Shown here piece by piece: positions 9,102-19,800 of a DNA stretch of 64,000 nt (its first letter is position 1; each line of letters begins with the position of its first letter). A program made the position numbers and the translations under genes. Source of the stretch: an uncultured Lachnospiraceae bacterium (lineage in GTDB: Bacteria; Bacillota; Clostridia; Lachnospirales; Lachnospiraceae). The notes below the pieces were generated by a model. The model was not told the DNA's origin. It searched no databases and saw nothing but the letters and a program-made list of their open reading frames with translations. Location of the stretch: contig CAJTWA010000001.1 in NCBI GenBank assembly GCA_910580195.1, positions 1-64,000 of the forward strand. The letters run 5' to 3'.

Positions 9102-9164
9102 ATTCCTGAAAATCCTTAATATAAGGAAGAAACAGAATTTGACAGTGAAGGAGAAAGAGCCCCA

Positions 9165-10439
9165 ATGAAAAAGGAACCATTCGTGACAAAAGAGCAATTA
9201 GATGAAATTGTGAAAACATACCCCACTCCCTTCCATTTATATGATGAAAAGGGCATCCGTGCCAATGCCAAGGCCGTAAAGGAGGCATTTGCATGGAACC
9301 CGGGGTTTAAGGAATATTTTGCCGTAAAGGCAACCCCCAACCCATTTTTAATCAATATCCTAAAAGAGTATGGCTGCGGCTTAGACTGCTCTTCTATGAC
9401 GGAGCTGATGCTGGCAGACACGCTGCATTTTGGCGGCCCAGACATTATGTTTTCCTCCAATGCCACCCCGGCCAGCGAGTTCCAGTTCGCCCATGATATC
9501 GGCGCAATCATCAATCTGGACGATTTCACCCATATTGATTTTCTGGAAAAAACCATCGGCCAAATCCCGGAAACCATAAGCTGCCGTTACAATCCGGGGG
9601 GCGTGTTCAAAATCAGCAACAGCATTATGGACAACCCCGGGGACGCCAAATATGGCTTTACCACGGAGCAGCTTTTCGAGGGCTTCAAGGTATTGAAGGA
9701 AAAAGGCGCAAAGCATTTCGGGATCCATGCATTTTTAGCCAGCAACACCGTTACCAATGAATATTACCCCACGCTGGCAAGAACCCTGTTTGAGGTAGCC
9801 GTAAAATTAAAAGAAGAAACCGGGGCCGACATCCGTTTCATCAACCTTTCCGGCGGCATCGGCATACCCTACCGCCCAGACCAAGAGCCCAATGATATTT
9901 ACGCCATCGGCGAAGGGGTCCGGAAAGTTTATGAAGAGGTCCTTGTGCCCGCAGGCATGGGCGACGTGGCAATTTACACGGAACTGGGCCGTTTTATGAT
10001 GGGCCCATACGGCTGCCTTGTGACAACCGCCATCCATGAAAAGCACACCTACAAAGAATACATCGGCTGCGACGCCTGCGCCGTGAACCTGATGCGCCCC
10101 GCCATGTACGGCGCCTACCACCATATCACAGTCATGGGGAAAGACAACAGCGTGTGCAGCCATAAATACGATATCACTGGTTCCCTCTGCGAAAATAACG
10201 ACAAATTCGCCATTGACCGGATGCTGCCCAAAATCGCCATTGGCGATTTGCTTGTCATCCACGACACCGGCGCCCACGGGTTTTCCATGGGCTATAATTA
10301 CAATGGCAAGCTGAAATCCGCAGAAATCCTCTTAAAAGAAGACGGAACCGCCCAGCTGATCCGCCGGGCAGAAACCCCAAAGGATTATTTTGCTACCTTC
10401 GACTGCTTTGATATCTTAAAAGATATGAAATGGGAATAG
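9165..10439 (+). CDS. lysA: Diaminopimelate decarboxylase
   Basis: A 424-residue PLP-dependent fold-III decarboxylase that converts meso-diaminopimelate to lysine, the last step of lysine synthesis. The PLP lysine is K55 in YFAVKATP. Glycine-rich phosphate-binding segments (NLSGGIGIPY) and the active-site segment around GCDACAVNLMRPAMY follow. It resembles the clostridial form, slightly diverged from the E. coli type, so a related decarboxylase is a minor alternative. The start has GGAG 10 bases upstream. It stands alone behind its own promoter, between the nrdG terminator and a repeat-bearing gap. Confidence 0.85.
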   Translation: MKKEPFVTKEQLDEIVKTYPTPFHLYDEKGIRANAKAVKEAFAWNPGFKEYFAVKATPNPFLINILKEYGCGLDCSSMTELMLADTLHFGGPDIMFSSNATPASEFQFAHDIGAIINLDDFTHIDFLEKTIGQIPETISCRYNPGGVFKISNSIMDNPGDAKYGFTTEQLFEGFKVLKEKGAKHFGIHAFLASNTVTNEYYPTLARTLFEVAVKLKEETGADIRFINLSGGIGIPYRPDQEPNDIYAIGEGVRKVYEEVLVPAGMGDVAIYTELGRFMMGPYGCLVTTAIHEKHTYKEYIGCDACAVNLMRPAMYGAYHHITVMGKDNSVCSHKYDITGSLCENNDKFAIDRMLPKIAIGDLLVIHDTGAHGFSMGYNYNGKLKSAEILLKEDGTAQLIRRAETPKDYFATFDCFDILKDMKWE

Positions 10440-10494
10440 GCCCAGTGCGGCTTTGGATTTGGCATTGTGCCTGGTTTTAAAGAATCCTTGTTTA

Positions 10495-10625
10495 TTCATT
10501 CACGGGTTTGGTATTCCGCAGCTTGCGGCGGGGCGGTTCATTCGTTCACGGGTCTGATACCCCGCAGCTTGCGGCGGGGCGGTTCATTTCACAGATTTGA
10601 TGCCCCGCAGCTTACGGCAATCAGA
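10495..10625. repeat. ~46-bp tandem repeat, three units
   Basis: Units start near 10495, 10537 and 10583. Each has TTCATT...CACGGGT..GATACCCCGCAGCTTGCGGCGGGGCGG or a decayed version of it, with the palindromic core CCGCAGCTTGCGG. The array fills most of the 261-base gap between lysA and the next gene. The hairpin-forming core could act in 3' end formation, but no T-run follows. Confidence 0.8.
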
Positions 10626-10700
10626 TTTTAGCTGAGCAGGGCGAGGTTGGGGCTATAAAGAAATTTTTAAGGAAATCCATATCAGAACGGAGATATTTTT

Positions 10701-11036
10701 ATGCTGGAACGGAAAGATGTGCTGTCTATCCCCTACCTGAAAAAGGCAACCTTTACCGGAAGCTATGAAGGCCTGCGCTTCCGGTTTTCCCTTATAAAGA
10801 AAGAACTTTTGGAAGAATCAGGGGAAGGGAAGGGAAAAGAAATAAACTGTCTGGAACTTACCGCATGGGAAGGCCCCTATGGCTTCGACGCAACGCCGGA
10901 AGAAGAAAAGCTGCGCATGGAAACTGAATTTTCCGAAGAGGGCATAGGGCAGGGGATTGCTTGGCTGAATAAGCTTTGGGAACAGGAGCCGGAGCGGTGG
11001 GCAGCGGCAAAAAATAATTGGCAGAAAAAATATTAA
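10701..11036 (+). CDS. Small hypothetical protein (111 aa)
   Basis: I do not recognise this protein. It is soluble and charged, with beta-rich N-terminal features (residues 1-60) and a C-terminal amphipathic helix rich in Trp, Glu and Lys. There is no signal peptide, metal motif or membrane span. The ATG is preceded by CGGAGA at suitable spacing. It looks like a conserved small protein of this group of bacteria, but no function is offered. Confidence 0.65.
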   Translation: MLERKDVLSIPYLKKATFTGSYEGLRFRFSLIKKELLEESGEGKGKEINCLELTAWEGPYGFDATPEEEKLRMETEFSEEGIGQGIAWLNKLWEQEPERWAAAKNNWQKKY

Positions 11037-11215
11037 ACCTTTGGCAGCCTTGGCAGTGATCCCCTACCACCCAGCTCCCAACGGCCGTCTTGCGTATAAG
11101 CAGCTGGAATGTTTAGCTGCCCAGTTGCCATTTTGTCACTGCTTTTTTGGTTGATACAGTTTTTATTTTTAGCCATGATAGCGGATTCAACGGGGAGCAT
11201 AAGCCTATTAGACTG

Positions 11216-11254
11216 CAAAAATGCCAAACCCCTCATTCCCTAAGGGATTTGGCA
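11216..11254 (-). terminator. Terminator of tRNA-Leu
   Basis: On the minus strand the stem TGCCAAA...TTTGGCA (11248-11254 / 11222-11228), extended by AATCCCTT/AGGGGTT pairing, is followed by five T. It ends the tRNA transcript. Confidence 0.75.
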
Positions 11255-11265
11255 CTTACAAAGAC

Positions 11266-11348
11266 TGCCGGCAGCGGGACTTGAACCCGCACGTGGTTGC
11301 CCACAACAGATTTTGAGTCTGCCTCGTCTGCCATTCCGACACGCCGGC
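11266..11348 (-). tRNA. tRNA-Leu (anticodon CAA)
   Basis: Read on the minus strand, 83 bases fold as a class II tRNA. The acceptor stem is GCCGGCG/TGCCGGC with discriminator A. The anticodon loop is CTCAAAA, giving anticodon CAA (UUG codons). A variable arm (TGTGGGCAACCACG) and the T-arm GCGGGTTCAAGTCCCGC are present. CCA is not encoded. Confidence 0.93.
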
Positions 11349-11460
11349 ACAACCGGATGCAACTGCTTTCCAAAACTTATCAAACAACTGCTCTTCCAAA
11401 CAAAAATTATATTACCACATAATTGGAAAAAAAGCAAGCACTTTTTTAAATCTTTCTGCA

Positions 11461-11489
11461 TTGAATGAATTTCCAGAACGTGGTAAAAT
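11461..11489 (+). promoter_or_regulatory. Promoter of RidA-aminopeptidase operon
   Basis: TTGAAT (11461-11466), 17 bases, TAAAAT (11484-11489), about 40 bases before the RidA start. Confidence 0.65.
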
Positions 11490-11531
11490 AAAGGCGTCAT
11501 GATTTAAGTAAAAGAAAAGAGGAAATAGAAC

Positions 11532-11912
11532 ATGAAAAAAGCAATCCACGCACCCAGCGCACCCGCAGCAGTAGGGCCATACGTACATGCCGTAGAAGCA
11601 AACGGCCTGATTTTCACATCCGGGCAGCTAGGCTTAATCCCAGAAAGCGGCGAACTGCCGGAAGGGTTAGAAGCGCAGGCGCACCAGAGCTTAAAAAACC
11701 TTGCAGCCGTGTTAGAAGCAGCCGGCAGCAGCCTGAGCCATGTAGTAAAGACAAACGTATTCCTTGACGACATCAATGATTTTGCAAAAGTAAACGAGAT
11801 TTACGCCCAGTATTTCCAAGGGGAGGCGCCAGCCCGCTCCTGCGTACAGGCCGCAAAGCTCCCAAAGGGCGGGCTAGTGGAAATTGAAGCCATAGCCGTG
11901 AAAGGAGAATAG
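11532..11912 (+). CDS. ridA: RidA/YjgF/YER057c-family deaminase
   Basis: RidA proteins hydrolyse reactive enamine/imine intermediates released by PLP enzymes and so protect metabolism. The 126-residue product is the standard length and carries the family's C-terminal signature, with the substrate-binding Arg at R102 (PARSCVQ) and the VEIEAIA strand at 116-122. It acts as a cytosolic trimer. AGAGGAAATAG supplies the ribosome binding site. The gene ends two bases before the aminopeptidase start, so the two are coupled. Confidence 0.92.
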   Translation: MKKAIHAPSAPAAVGPYVHAVEANGLIFTSGQLGLIPESGELPEGLEAQAHQSLKNLAAVLEAAGSSLSHVVKTNVFLDDINDFAKVNEIYAQYFQGEAPARSCVQAAKLPKGGLVEIEAIAVKGE

Positions 11913-11914
11913 CA

Positions 11915-13705
11915 TTGGTAACAGAAAGAATACAAGCCCTCCGGGCAGAAATGCAGAAACGGAACATAGACATGTACATTGTGCCAACTTCCGATTTCCA
12001 TGAATCCGAATACGTCGGGGATTATTTTAAAGCAAGGAAATATATCACAGGCTTTACCGGTTCCGCAGGGACTGCAGTCTTCACAAAAGACGCAGCAGGC
12101 CTATGGGCGGACGGCAGGTATTTTATCCAAGCAGAACAGCAGCTTGCCGGGAGCCCCATAACCTTGTACCGGATGGGGGAAGAAGGCGTCCCCACCGTCA
12201 AGGAATACGTGGAACAGAACTTAAAAGAAGGCGGCTGCCTTGGTTTTGACGGCCGCGTCATAAACGCAAAAGCCGGGGAAGATTATGAAAAAATAGCAGC
12301 GGACAAGCAAGGTTCCGTATATGCAGAGGAAGATTTGGTAGGGCTTATCTGGGAAAACAGGCCCGAACTTCCCAAAAACCCTGTATTTGTGCTGGAAGAA
12401 AAATACGCCGGGGAAAGCACGAAAAGCAAGCTGGGACGCTTACGGGAAAAAATGGCGGAAAAAGAAACGGGAGTCCATATCTTAACGTCCCTTTACGACA
12501 TTGCATGGCTCTTTAACATCCGCGGCGGCGACATCAGCCACGTGCCAGTCGTCCTTTCCTTTGCAGCCATTACAGAAAAAGAATGTTTTTGGTTCATCCA
12601 TGAGGAAACCCTAAGCCCGGGCCTTCTGGAATACTGCAAGGAAAACCAAATCACCATCCGGCCATACGGGGAAATTTACCAGTATGCAGCAGGGCTTCCG
12701 GAACATGCATCTGTCCTTTTGGACAAAAATATCGTCAATTACCGCATTTTCCGCAGCCTGCCCCCAAAAGCAGCCGTAGTACAGGAAGAAAATCCAACAG
12801 AACTGATGAAGGCCATCAAAAACGAAACAGAACTTTCCAACATACGCAATGCCCACATCAAAGACGGGGTAGCCTTCACGAAATTCATGTACTGGCTGAA
12901 AACTAATATCGGAAAAATAGAAATGACAGAAATTTCCGCTTCGGATTACTTGGAGGAACGCCGGAAAGAACAGGAATTATTTGTAGATTTAAGCTTTGAC
13001 ACCATCAGCGCGTACGGCGCCAACGCTGCCATGATGCACTATACCGCAACCCCAGAATCCAATGCCGTGCTAAAGCCAGAGGGATTCCTGCTGGTAGATT
13101 CCGGCGGCCACTATCTGGACGGCAGCACGGACATCACCCGGACCATGGCCTTAGGTCCGCTCACGGAGGAAGAGAAATTCCATTTCACCACAGTATGCCG
13201 CTCAAACCTGAACCTTGCAGCAGCAAAATTCCTGCACGGCTGCCGCGGCCTGAACCTTGATATTTTATCCAGAGGCCCCCTGTGGAACCTAGGCCTTGAC
13301 TACAAATGCGGCACAGGCCATGGCATCGGCTACCTCCTGAACGTCCACGAAGGCCCCAACGGTTTCCGGTGGAAAATAGTGCCCGAACGGGGCGATAGCT
13401 GCGTGCTGGAAGAAGGCATGGTAACAACCGACGAGCCCGGCGTCTATCTGGAAGGGAAATATGGGATCCGCACAGAAAATGAACTCATCTGCAAAAAAGC
13501 AGAGAAAAACGAATACGGCCAGTTCATGGAATTTGAAACCATCACCTATGCCCCCATTGACCTAGACGCCATCCTCCCAGAAGAAATGGCCGCCTCCGAA
13601 CGCAGCCTCTTAAACACCTACCACAAAATGGTCTACGAAAAAATCTCCCCATTCCTAGAAAAAGAGGAACAGGAATGGCTGAAAACTTACACAAGGGAAA
13701 TTTAG
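11915..13705 (+). CDS. pepP: Xaa-Pro aminopeptidase (M24B metallopeptidase)
   Basis: This enzyme removes N-terminal residues that precede proline. The 596-residue length matches the three-domain APP1-like form with two creatinase-type N domains and a pita-bread catalytic domain. Metal ligands are visible: D395 (LLVDSGG), D406 (GSTDITR), H469 (GTGHGIG), E507 (TTDEPGV) and E521 (IRTENEL). The start is a TTG preceded by AAAGGAG at 8-base spacing; an ATG 36 bases later is less well placed. It is coupled to the RidA gene and likely works in peptide recycling. Confidence 0.92.
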   Translation: MVTERIQALRAEMQKRNIDMYIVPTSDFHESEYVGDYFKARKYITGFTGSAGTAVFTKDAAGLWADGRYFIQAEQQLAGSPITLYRMGEEGVPTVKEYVEQNLKEGGCLGFDGRVINAKAGEDYEKIAADKQGSVYAEEDLVGLIWENRPELPKNPVFVLEEKYAGESTKSKLGRLREKMAEKETGVHILTSLYDIAWLFNIRGGDISHVPVVLSFAAITEKECFWFIHEETLSPGLLEYCKENQITIRPYGEIYQYAAGLPEHASVLLDKNIVNYRIFRSLPPKAAVVQEENPTELMKAIKNETELSNIRNAHIKDGVAFTKFMYWLKTNIGKIEMTEISASDYLEERRKEQELFVDLSFDTISAYGANAAMMHYTATPESNAVLKPEGFLLVDSGGHYLDGSTDITRTMALGPLTEEEKFHFTTVCRSNLNLAAAKFLHGCRGLNLDILSRGPLWNLGLDYKCGTGHGIGYLLNVHEGPNGFRWKIVPERGDSCVLEEGMVTTDEPGVYLEGKYGIRTENELICKKAEKNEYGQFMEFETITYAPIDLDAILPEEMAASERSLLNTYHKMVYEKISPFLEKEEQEWLKTYTREI

Positions 13706-13739
13706 CGCCAAACTCAGAATCAGTCTAAGCCAACAGCCA

Positions 13740-13774
13740 GCAGTTCTGGGCGGGAGGCTCCCGCCCAGAACTGC
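13740..13774. repeat. 35-bp perfect palindrome
   Basis: 17-base arms (13740-13756 and 13758-13774) are separated by one base. The arm is the same GCAGTTCTGGGCGGGAG core as in the inverted repeat at 754/934. It starts 34 bases after the aminopeptidase stop. It can form a very stable hairpin and may end transcription, but no T-run follows. Confidence 0.75.
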
Positions 13775-14109
13775 GTCCTCCTTGCTCAATCCCTCCATCT
13801 CCCATTTTCCCCATCTATTTCCACAAAAATCTTCTCCCCCATCCACCCAAACCCCAGCATTTCTCTCAAAACCCCCCTCCCCCACCCACCCAAACCCCAG
13901 CATTTCCCCCAAAAAACCCCAAGAACCATATAATTTTCACATTTCCTGAATTTATAACTTTTAAATCCGCCCCATATGGTGTAAAATAGAAATGATATGA
14001 GCGAAAATGGCGCCGGGAATCCCATTTCCCCCAGCCGCTATCCCAAACGGCAGCGCAAGCCGCAGTGTTTCTATTAATATGGAAGAAAAACAGAAGGAAC
14101 CAAATATTT
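13775..14109. other. Pyrimidine-rich gap before polA
   Basis: From about 13775 to 13925 the plus strand is almost free of G and contains C-runs, with a direct repeat CACCCAAACCCCAGCATTTC at 13846-13865 and 13887-13906. A possible polA promoter is TTTTAA (13959-13964), 17 bases, TAAAAT (13982-13987); its -35 is poor. No gene is seen. Confidence 0.55.
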
Positions 14110-16833
14110 ATGGATAAGAAAATAGTTTTAATTGACGGCCACAGCATCCTAAACCGGGCATTTTTCGGCATCCCGGACTTAACCAACGCAGAAGGCCTCC
14201 ACACCAATGCAGTATACGGCTTTTTGAATATCCTCTTCCGTATCCTAGAGGAAGAAAAGCCCGGCTACCTGACCGTGGCCTTCGACGTCCATGCGCCCAC
14301 ATTCCGGCACAAAATGTTTGAAGGCTATAAGGGCACAAGGAAACCCATGGCCGAAGAACTGCGCCAGCAAGTCCCTGTGATAAAAGAAGTGCTGAAATCC
14401 ATGGGCGTTGCCATTGTGGAGCAGGAGGGCTATGAAGCAGACGACATCCTTGGGACCATTGCAAGGAAAAGCGAAGCCGAAGGGTTTTTGGTATCGCTGG
14501 TGTCCGGGGACCGGGATTTGCTGCAGCTCGCCAGCGAACAGATAAAAATCCGCATCCCAAAGACGAAGCGCACTGGGACAGAAATCGAGGATTACTATGC
14601 CAAAGACGTCAAGGAAAAATACCAAGTGACGCCAAAGGAATTTATAGACTTAAAAGCCCTGATGGGGGATTCCGCAGACAATATCCCCGGCGTGCCGGGC
14701 ATTGGGGAAAAAACAGCCACAGCGCTGATTGTTTCCTATGGCAGCATTGAAGAGGCTTACCAGCATGTGGACGAGATCAAGCCCCCAAGGGCTCAGAAGA
14801 ACCTGCGGGAACATTACGATATGGCACAGATGAGCAAGACGCTGGCTACCATTGTGACGGACGCCCCCATCACATACCGCTTGGAAGAGGCGGTTTTGGG
14901 GGATTTGTTCACGTCGGAGGCTTATCAGTGGATGGAAAAACTGGAATTTAAGCAGATGCTGGGGCGTTTTGGGAAAAATGCCCATACATCCCCGGCAGAA
15001 CGGAAGTTTCAGGAAGTTACGGAGCGAAAGGAAGCAGAAAAAATATTTGGGAAGGCACAAAAGGCCAAGGGGATTGGTTTCCAGCTTTTTGCCGATCCTG
15101 AAATGGCCGGGCAGGAAGGCCAGATAACATTGGATAGCTTTTTGCAGGGACAGGAAGAGGCAGCACAGGCCGGCAGGGCGGAAGAAATTTTAGGGCTTGC
15201 CCTGTCCTTTGGGGAAGGGGACGGTTACTTCCTTTGGGCAGGGGAAGGGATGGAAGGCCCATGGCTGGCAGGGCAGCTTTTAGCCCTTTTCGGGCAGGGG
15301 AAACCGGCGGCAACCTTTGGGCTGAAAGCGCAGCTCCCATGGATTTCCATTGGGAAAGAGGGGCGGAAGGGGATTTCGGACCTTTCCATCAGCGCCTATC
15401 TCCTAAACCCGCTGAAAAGCGATGAAGCTTACGAAGAGGTGGCAAAAGGGCACCTAGGGCTGCAGCTGCCTTCCCGGGCGGATTTGATTGGGAAACTGCC
15501 TTTGGGCCAGGCGGCAGCACAGAAGCGCAGGGAACTTTCCGCCTATGGCTGTTCCATGGCCTTTGCGGCGCACAAGGCAGCCCCGGTGCTGGAAGGGAAG
15601 CTGAAAGATGCCGGCATGTGGGAACTGTACCAAGAGATAGAAATGCCCCTTGTGTACACCCTCCACGAGATGGAGCAGGAGGGGGTGCAGGTCAATGGGG
15701 AAGAACTAAAGCTTTACGGGGAAAACCTTTCTGGGAAAATCGCAGAGCTGGAGCAGGAAATCTATCAGGATGCAGGGGAAACATTCAACATCAATTCCCC
15801 CAAGCAGCTTGGGGTGATCCTGTTTGAAAAACTGAAAATGCCTTACGGAAAGAAGACCAAGACCGGGTATTCCACGGCGGCGGACGTGCTGGACAAGCTG
15901 GCAGGGGATTACCCTTTGGTATCGAAAATTTTGGAGTACCGGCAGCTTACGAAATTAAAATCTACCTATGCGGACGGGCTGGCGAATTATATTGACGCAG
16001 GAGGGCGCATCCATTCTACCTTCCACCAGACTATTACGGCCACCGGGCGGATTAGCAGCACGGAGCCGAATTTGCAGAACATCCCCATACGGATGGAACT
16101 GGGGCGGCAAATCCGCAAGGTATTTATCCCCAAGGAAGGGTGTATTTTGATTGACGCGGATTATTCCCAGATTGAGCTGCGGGTGCTGGCTCATATGTCC
16201 GGGGATGAAAGCCTGATTGAAGCCTACCAGAAAGCGCAGGATATCCACAGGATTACCGCCTCCCAAGTGTTCCATGTGCCCTTTGAGGAAGTCACAAGCC
16301 TCCAGCGGCGGAACGCGAAGGCTGTAAATTTTGGGATTGTGTACGGCATCAGTTCCTTTGGCCTAAGCCAAGATTTGAGCATTACCAAGAAAGAAGCCGC
16401 CCAGTACATTGAATCTTATTTTGAAACTTATCCGGGAGTCAAGCGGTTTTTAGACCAGCAGGTGAAGGACGCCAAGGAGCAGGGGTATGTCACCACCATG
16501 TTTGGCCGCAGGAGGCCGGTGCCGGAGCTTTCCTCCAGCAATTTTATGCAGCGTTCCTTCGGGGAGCGGGTAGCGATGAATTCCCCCATCCAAGGGACGG
16601 CGGCGGACATTATCAAGATTGCCATGGTGCGGGTTGGCGATGCCTTAAAGGAGCAGGGGCTGCGTTCCCGGCTGATTTTGCAGATCCATGATGAGCTGCT
16701 TGTGGAGGCCTTGGAAGAAGAAGCCGCGCAGGTGGAAGAAATCCTGAAACGGGAAATGGAGGCGGCAGCATCCCTTTCCGTCAAGCTGGAAATTGATATG
16801 AACCGCGGCAAAAGTTGGTATGAAGCACATTAA
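14110..16833 (+). CDS. polA: DNA polymerase I
   Basis: The product (907 residues) fills RNA-primer gaps and acts in repair. An N-terminal 5'-3' exonuclease domain (about 1-290) is followed by a middle 3'-5' exonuclease-like domain lacking the DxE metal motifs, as in Bacillus and Taq enzymes, so proofreading is probably absent. The polymerase domain has motif A DADYSQIELR (D682), motif B RRNAKAVNFGIVYG (from R733) and motif C QIHDE (D861). The frame is open upstream to 14065, but I place the start at 14110 because MDKKIVLIDGHSILNRA fits the family N-terminus. It is followed 24 bases later by the CoaE fusion, the polA-coaE order common in Clostridia. Confidence 0.95.
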   Translation: MDKKIVLIDGHSILNRAFFGIPDLTNAEGLHTNAVYGFLNILFRILEEEKPGYLTVAFDVHAPTFRHKMFEGYKGTRKPMAEELRQQVPVIKEVLKSMGVAIVEQEGYEADDILGTIARKSEAEGFLVSLVSGDRDLLQLASEQIKIRIPKTKRTGTEIEDYYAKDVKEKYQVTPKEFIDLKALMGDSADNIPGVPGIGEKTATALIVSYGSIEEAYQHVDEIKPPRAQKNLREHYDMAQMSKTLATIVTDAPITYRLEEAVLGDLFTSEAYQWMEKLEFKQMLGRFGKNAHTSPAERKFQEVTERKEAEKIFGKAQKAKGIGFQLFADPEMAGQEGQITLDSFLQGQEEAAQAGRAEEILGLALSFGEGDGYFLWAGEGMEGPWLAGQLLALFGQGKPAATFGLKAQLPWISIGKEGRKGISDLSISAYLLNPLKSDEAYEEVAKGHLGLQLPSRADLIGKLPLGQAAAQKRRELSAYGCSMAFAAHKAAPVLEGKLKDAGMWELYQEIEMPLVYTLHEMEQEGVQVNGEELKLYGENLSGKIAELEQEIYQDAGETFNINSPKQLGVILFEKLKMPYGKKTKTGYSTAADVLDKLAGDYPLVSKILEYRQLTKLKSTYADGLANYIDAGGRIHSTFHQTITATGRISSTEPNLQNIPIRMELGRQIRKVFIPKEGCILIDADYSQIELRVLAHMSGDESLIEAYQKAQDIHRITASQVFHVPFEEVTSLQRRNAKAVNFGIVYGISSFGLSQDLSITKKEAAQYIESYFETYPGVKRFLDQQVKDAKEQGYVTTMFGRRRPVPELSSSNFMQRSFGERVAMNSPIQGTAADIIKIAMVRVGDALKEQGLRSRLILQIHDELLVEALEEEAAQVEEILKREMEAAASLSVKLEIDMNRGKSWYEAH

Positions 16834-16857
16834 ATAAAAATAAAGGAGTTATGTCAA

Positions 16858-19800
16858 ATGCAGGTAATTGGGATTACTGGCGGAGTCGGAGCAGGCAAAT
16901 CCGCCATCTTGGAGTATTTGGAGCAGAATTACAGGGTGAAAAACCTGATTGCGGACAAAATCGCCCGGATGCTGATGGAGCCGGGGAGCGAGTGCTACCG
17001 GAAACTGCTGAAATTTTTGCCGGTAGAGGTGTATAACGACGACGAGTCCATCAACCGTTCCGCGCTGTCGGCAGCGCTGTTTAGTTCCGATGACTTGCGC
17101 TCCCGGGTCAATGAAGTCATGCACCCGGCGGTCAAGGAATATATTTTGGGGCAGATTACAGAGCAGGAGCGCATGGGGATTTTAGATTATGTGGTGATTG
17201 AAGCCGCCCTTTTAATTGAAGACAATTATGAGGAAATCTGCGACGAGCTGTGGTATGTCCGTACCTCAGAGGAAGTCAGGAAAAAGCGGCTGATGCGCTC
17301 CCGGGGCTATTCCGAGGAACAGGTAGAAAGCATGTTTAAAAGCCAGCTTTCCGACAGCGAATACCGCAAACACTGCCAAGTAATCATTGAAAATGATGGT
17401 ACAAGGGAAGAAACCTTTTATCAGGTTGCCCAAGCCATCAAGGAAAAAGGGGAACTGAATAAAATGGAGCAGCAGCTTGAGGGCGTGCCCTTGGTTTTCG
17501 GCCTTGACATCGGCACAAGGAATGTAGTAGGTACGGTGGGGTATAAAAACGAGGATGATTTTTACGTGATTGCCCAGTATATGCGGGAGCACGAAACCCG
17601 TTCCATGTTAGACGGGCAGATCCATGATATCGGCCGGGTAGGCCGTACCATCGACAAGGTAAAGGCGGCTTTGGAAAGCCAAATCCACATGCCCCTGACG
17701 GAAGTCTGCATCGCAGCCGCAGGCCGTGTGCTGAAAACGGTCACTACGACGGTGGAATATGGGTTCCAAGAGGAAGTGGTGGTGACTGGCGAGGACGTGC
17801 ACACCTTGGATTTGCTGGGGATTGAAAAAGCGCAGCAGATTTTAAATGAGAATAATGACACCAATTTTAAATTTTACTGCGTAGGCTATTCCGTTGTGAA
17901 ATATTACCTGAACGGGGATGTTTTTTCTAATCTGGAAGGGCATAAGGCAGAGGTTGTCAGCGCAGACATTATCGTAACCTTCCTGCCAGAGGACGTTGTG
18001 GACGGGCTTTATACCGCAGTTGGCCGGGCAGGATTAAAGGTGGCAAGCCTGACGCTGGAGCCTATTGCCGCCATCAATGTGGCAATCCCGGAAACCTTCC
18101 GTATGCTGAACATTGCATTGGTGGACGTAGGGGCAGGCACCAGCGATATTTCCGTGACGCGGGACGGCAGCATTATTGCCTACGGCATGATTCCCTGCGC
18201 TGGGGATGAGATTACGGAGCTGTTAGTCCAGCATTATCTGGTGGATTTTAAGACGGCGGAACATATCAAGTTAAGCTCTACTACGGAAAAAGAAATTGAA
18301 TACCAAGACATTATGATGATAAAGCACACCATCACTGCCGAGGAAGTGTGGGAGCTGATTGAACCACTTGTATTCAGCCTGACGGAGGACATTGCGGCAA
18401 AGATTAAGGAATTAAACGGCGGGGAAACGGTCAACGCAACCTTTATCGTCGGCGGCGGCGGGAAAGTCCACGGGTTTGTGGACCATTTGGCTTCGGAGCT
18501 GGGTCTTCCCTTGGAGCGCGTCGCCCTGCGCGGGGAAGAAGTGCTGCAGGAAATCCATTTTGAGCAGGAGGAAATCAAGAAAGACCCGCTCCTTGTTACA
18601 CCAATCGGCATCTGCATCAGCTACTACGACCAGAAAAATAATTTCCTTTTTGTACGGTTTAACGGGGAGCGGATTAAACTTTACGACAACAATAAGCTGA
18701 CGATTGTGGATGCAGCATTGCGGGCTGGGTTCCCCAATGAGCAGCTATTCCCAAGGCGGGGGAAGGAAATCAATTTCTATGTCAACGGCAAGAAGCGGAT
18801 TGTCCGGGGCGAGCCGGGAGAATCTGCCGTTGTCCGGGTCAATGGCCGGGTGACAAGCATCAATGCAACCTTAGAGCCGAACAGCGATATCGTCATTGAA
18901 CCTTCCACCGTGGGGGCAGCAGCCGTCTGCCGCCTGGAGGAACTGGAGGAATACGGCCGGGTGGTGATTACCTTTGAGGTAAACGGCAGGATGATTACCT
19001 GCCCGAAATTTGCAGAAGTAAACGGCAGCCTAGAGCCGCCTTACTATGAGATTCAGGAAAATGACTGGGTAGAAATGCGCAGCTTTTACACCGTTGCCCA
19101 GATTATGGAATTTATGGACGTGGAAATTGATTTGGACAGCGATATCTATGTGAACAATAAGCTTGCAGATTTGGATACGCAGGTCTATGAAAACTTTTCC
19201 TTAGAGTGGGAAGTGGTTACTTACCGGACACCGCTGGAAGAAATTGAAGGGGTTTACCGGCAGCCGCAGGAAGAAGTGCAGGAGGAAGTGCAGGAAGGAA
19301 ATACCGGGTTGGCGCTTCCAGACAGCCAAGCCGCAGGGAGCCCAGAGCAGGAGAAAGCAGTTTCGGATAGCCAAGCCGCAGGAATCCCAGAACAAGGGAA
19401 AGCAGCTCCAGATAATCAGGCCGCAGGAATCCAAGAGCAAGGAAAATTGACTCCAGACAGCCAAGCCGCAGGAATCCAAGAGCAAGAAAAAGCGGTTTCA
19501 GGTAGCCAAGCTGTAAGAATCCCAAGGCAGGGAAAAGCAGTTTCAGACAGCCAAACAGCAGGAATCCCAAGGCAAGAAGAAACGGGAAATACAATAGAAG
19601 AAGCAGGAAAGAGAAACAAGGGGCAGGCAGGAAATACAGAAAAGGAAGAAGCCAAAACGGCAGGGATAGGAGCAAGGCAGGCATCCGAAGGGGAAGAACC
19701 GGAACAGGCGGCATTTGCCGAGGCAGAAGATGCAGAACATATGGATGCAGGGCAGCTACCCACAGGGGCAGCAGCAGGAAGAACAGATTATTCAGGCTTG

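Noticed and set aside
9001..9164. Lysine riboswitch before lysA
   Set aside because: The promoter lies at 9073-9101, leaving a leader far too short for a lysine aptamer.
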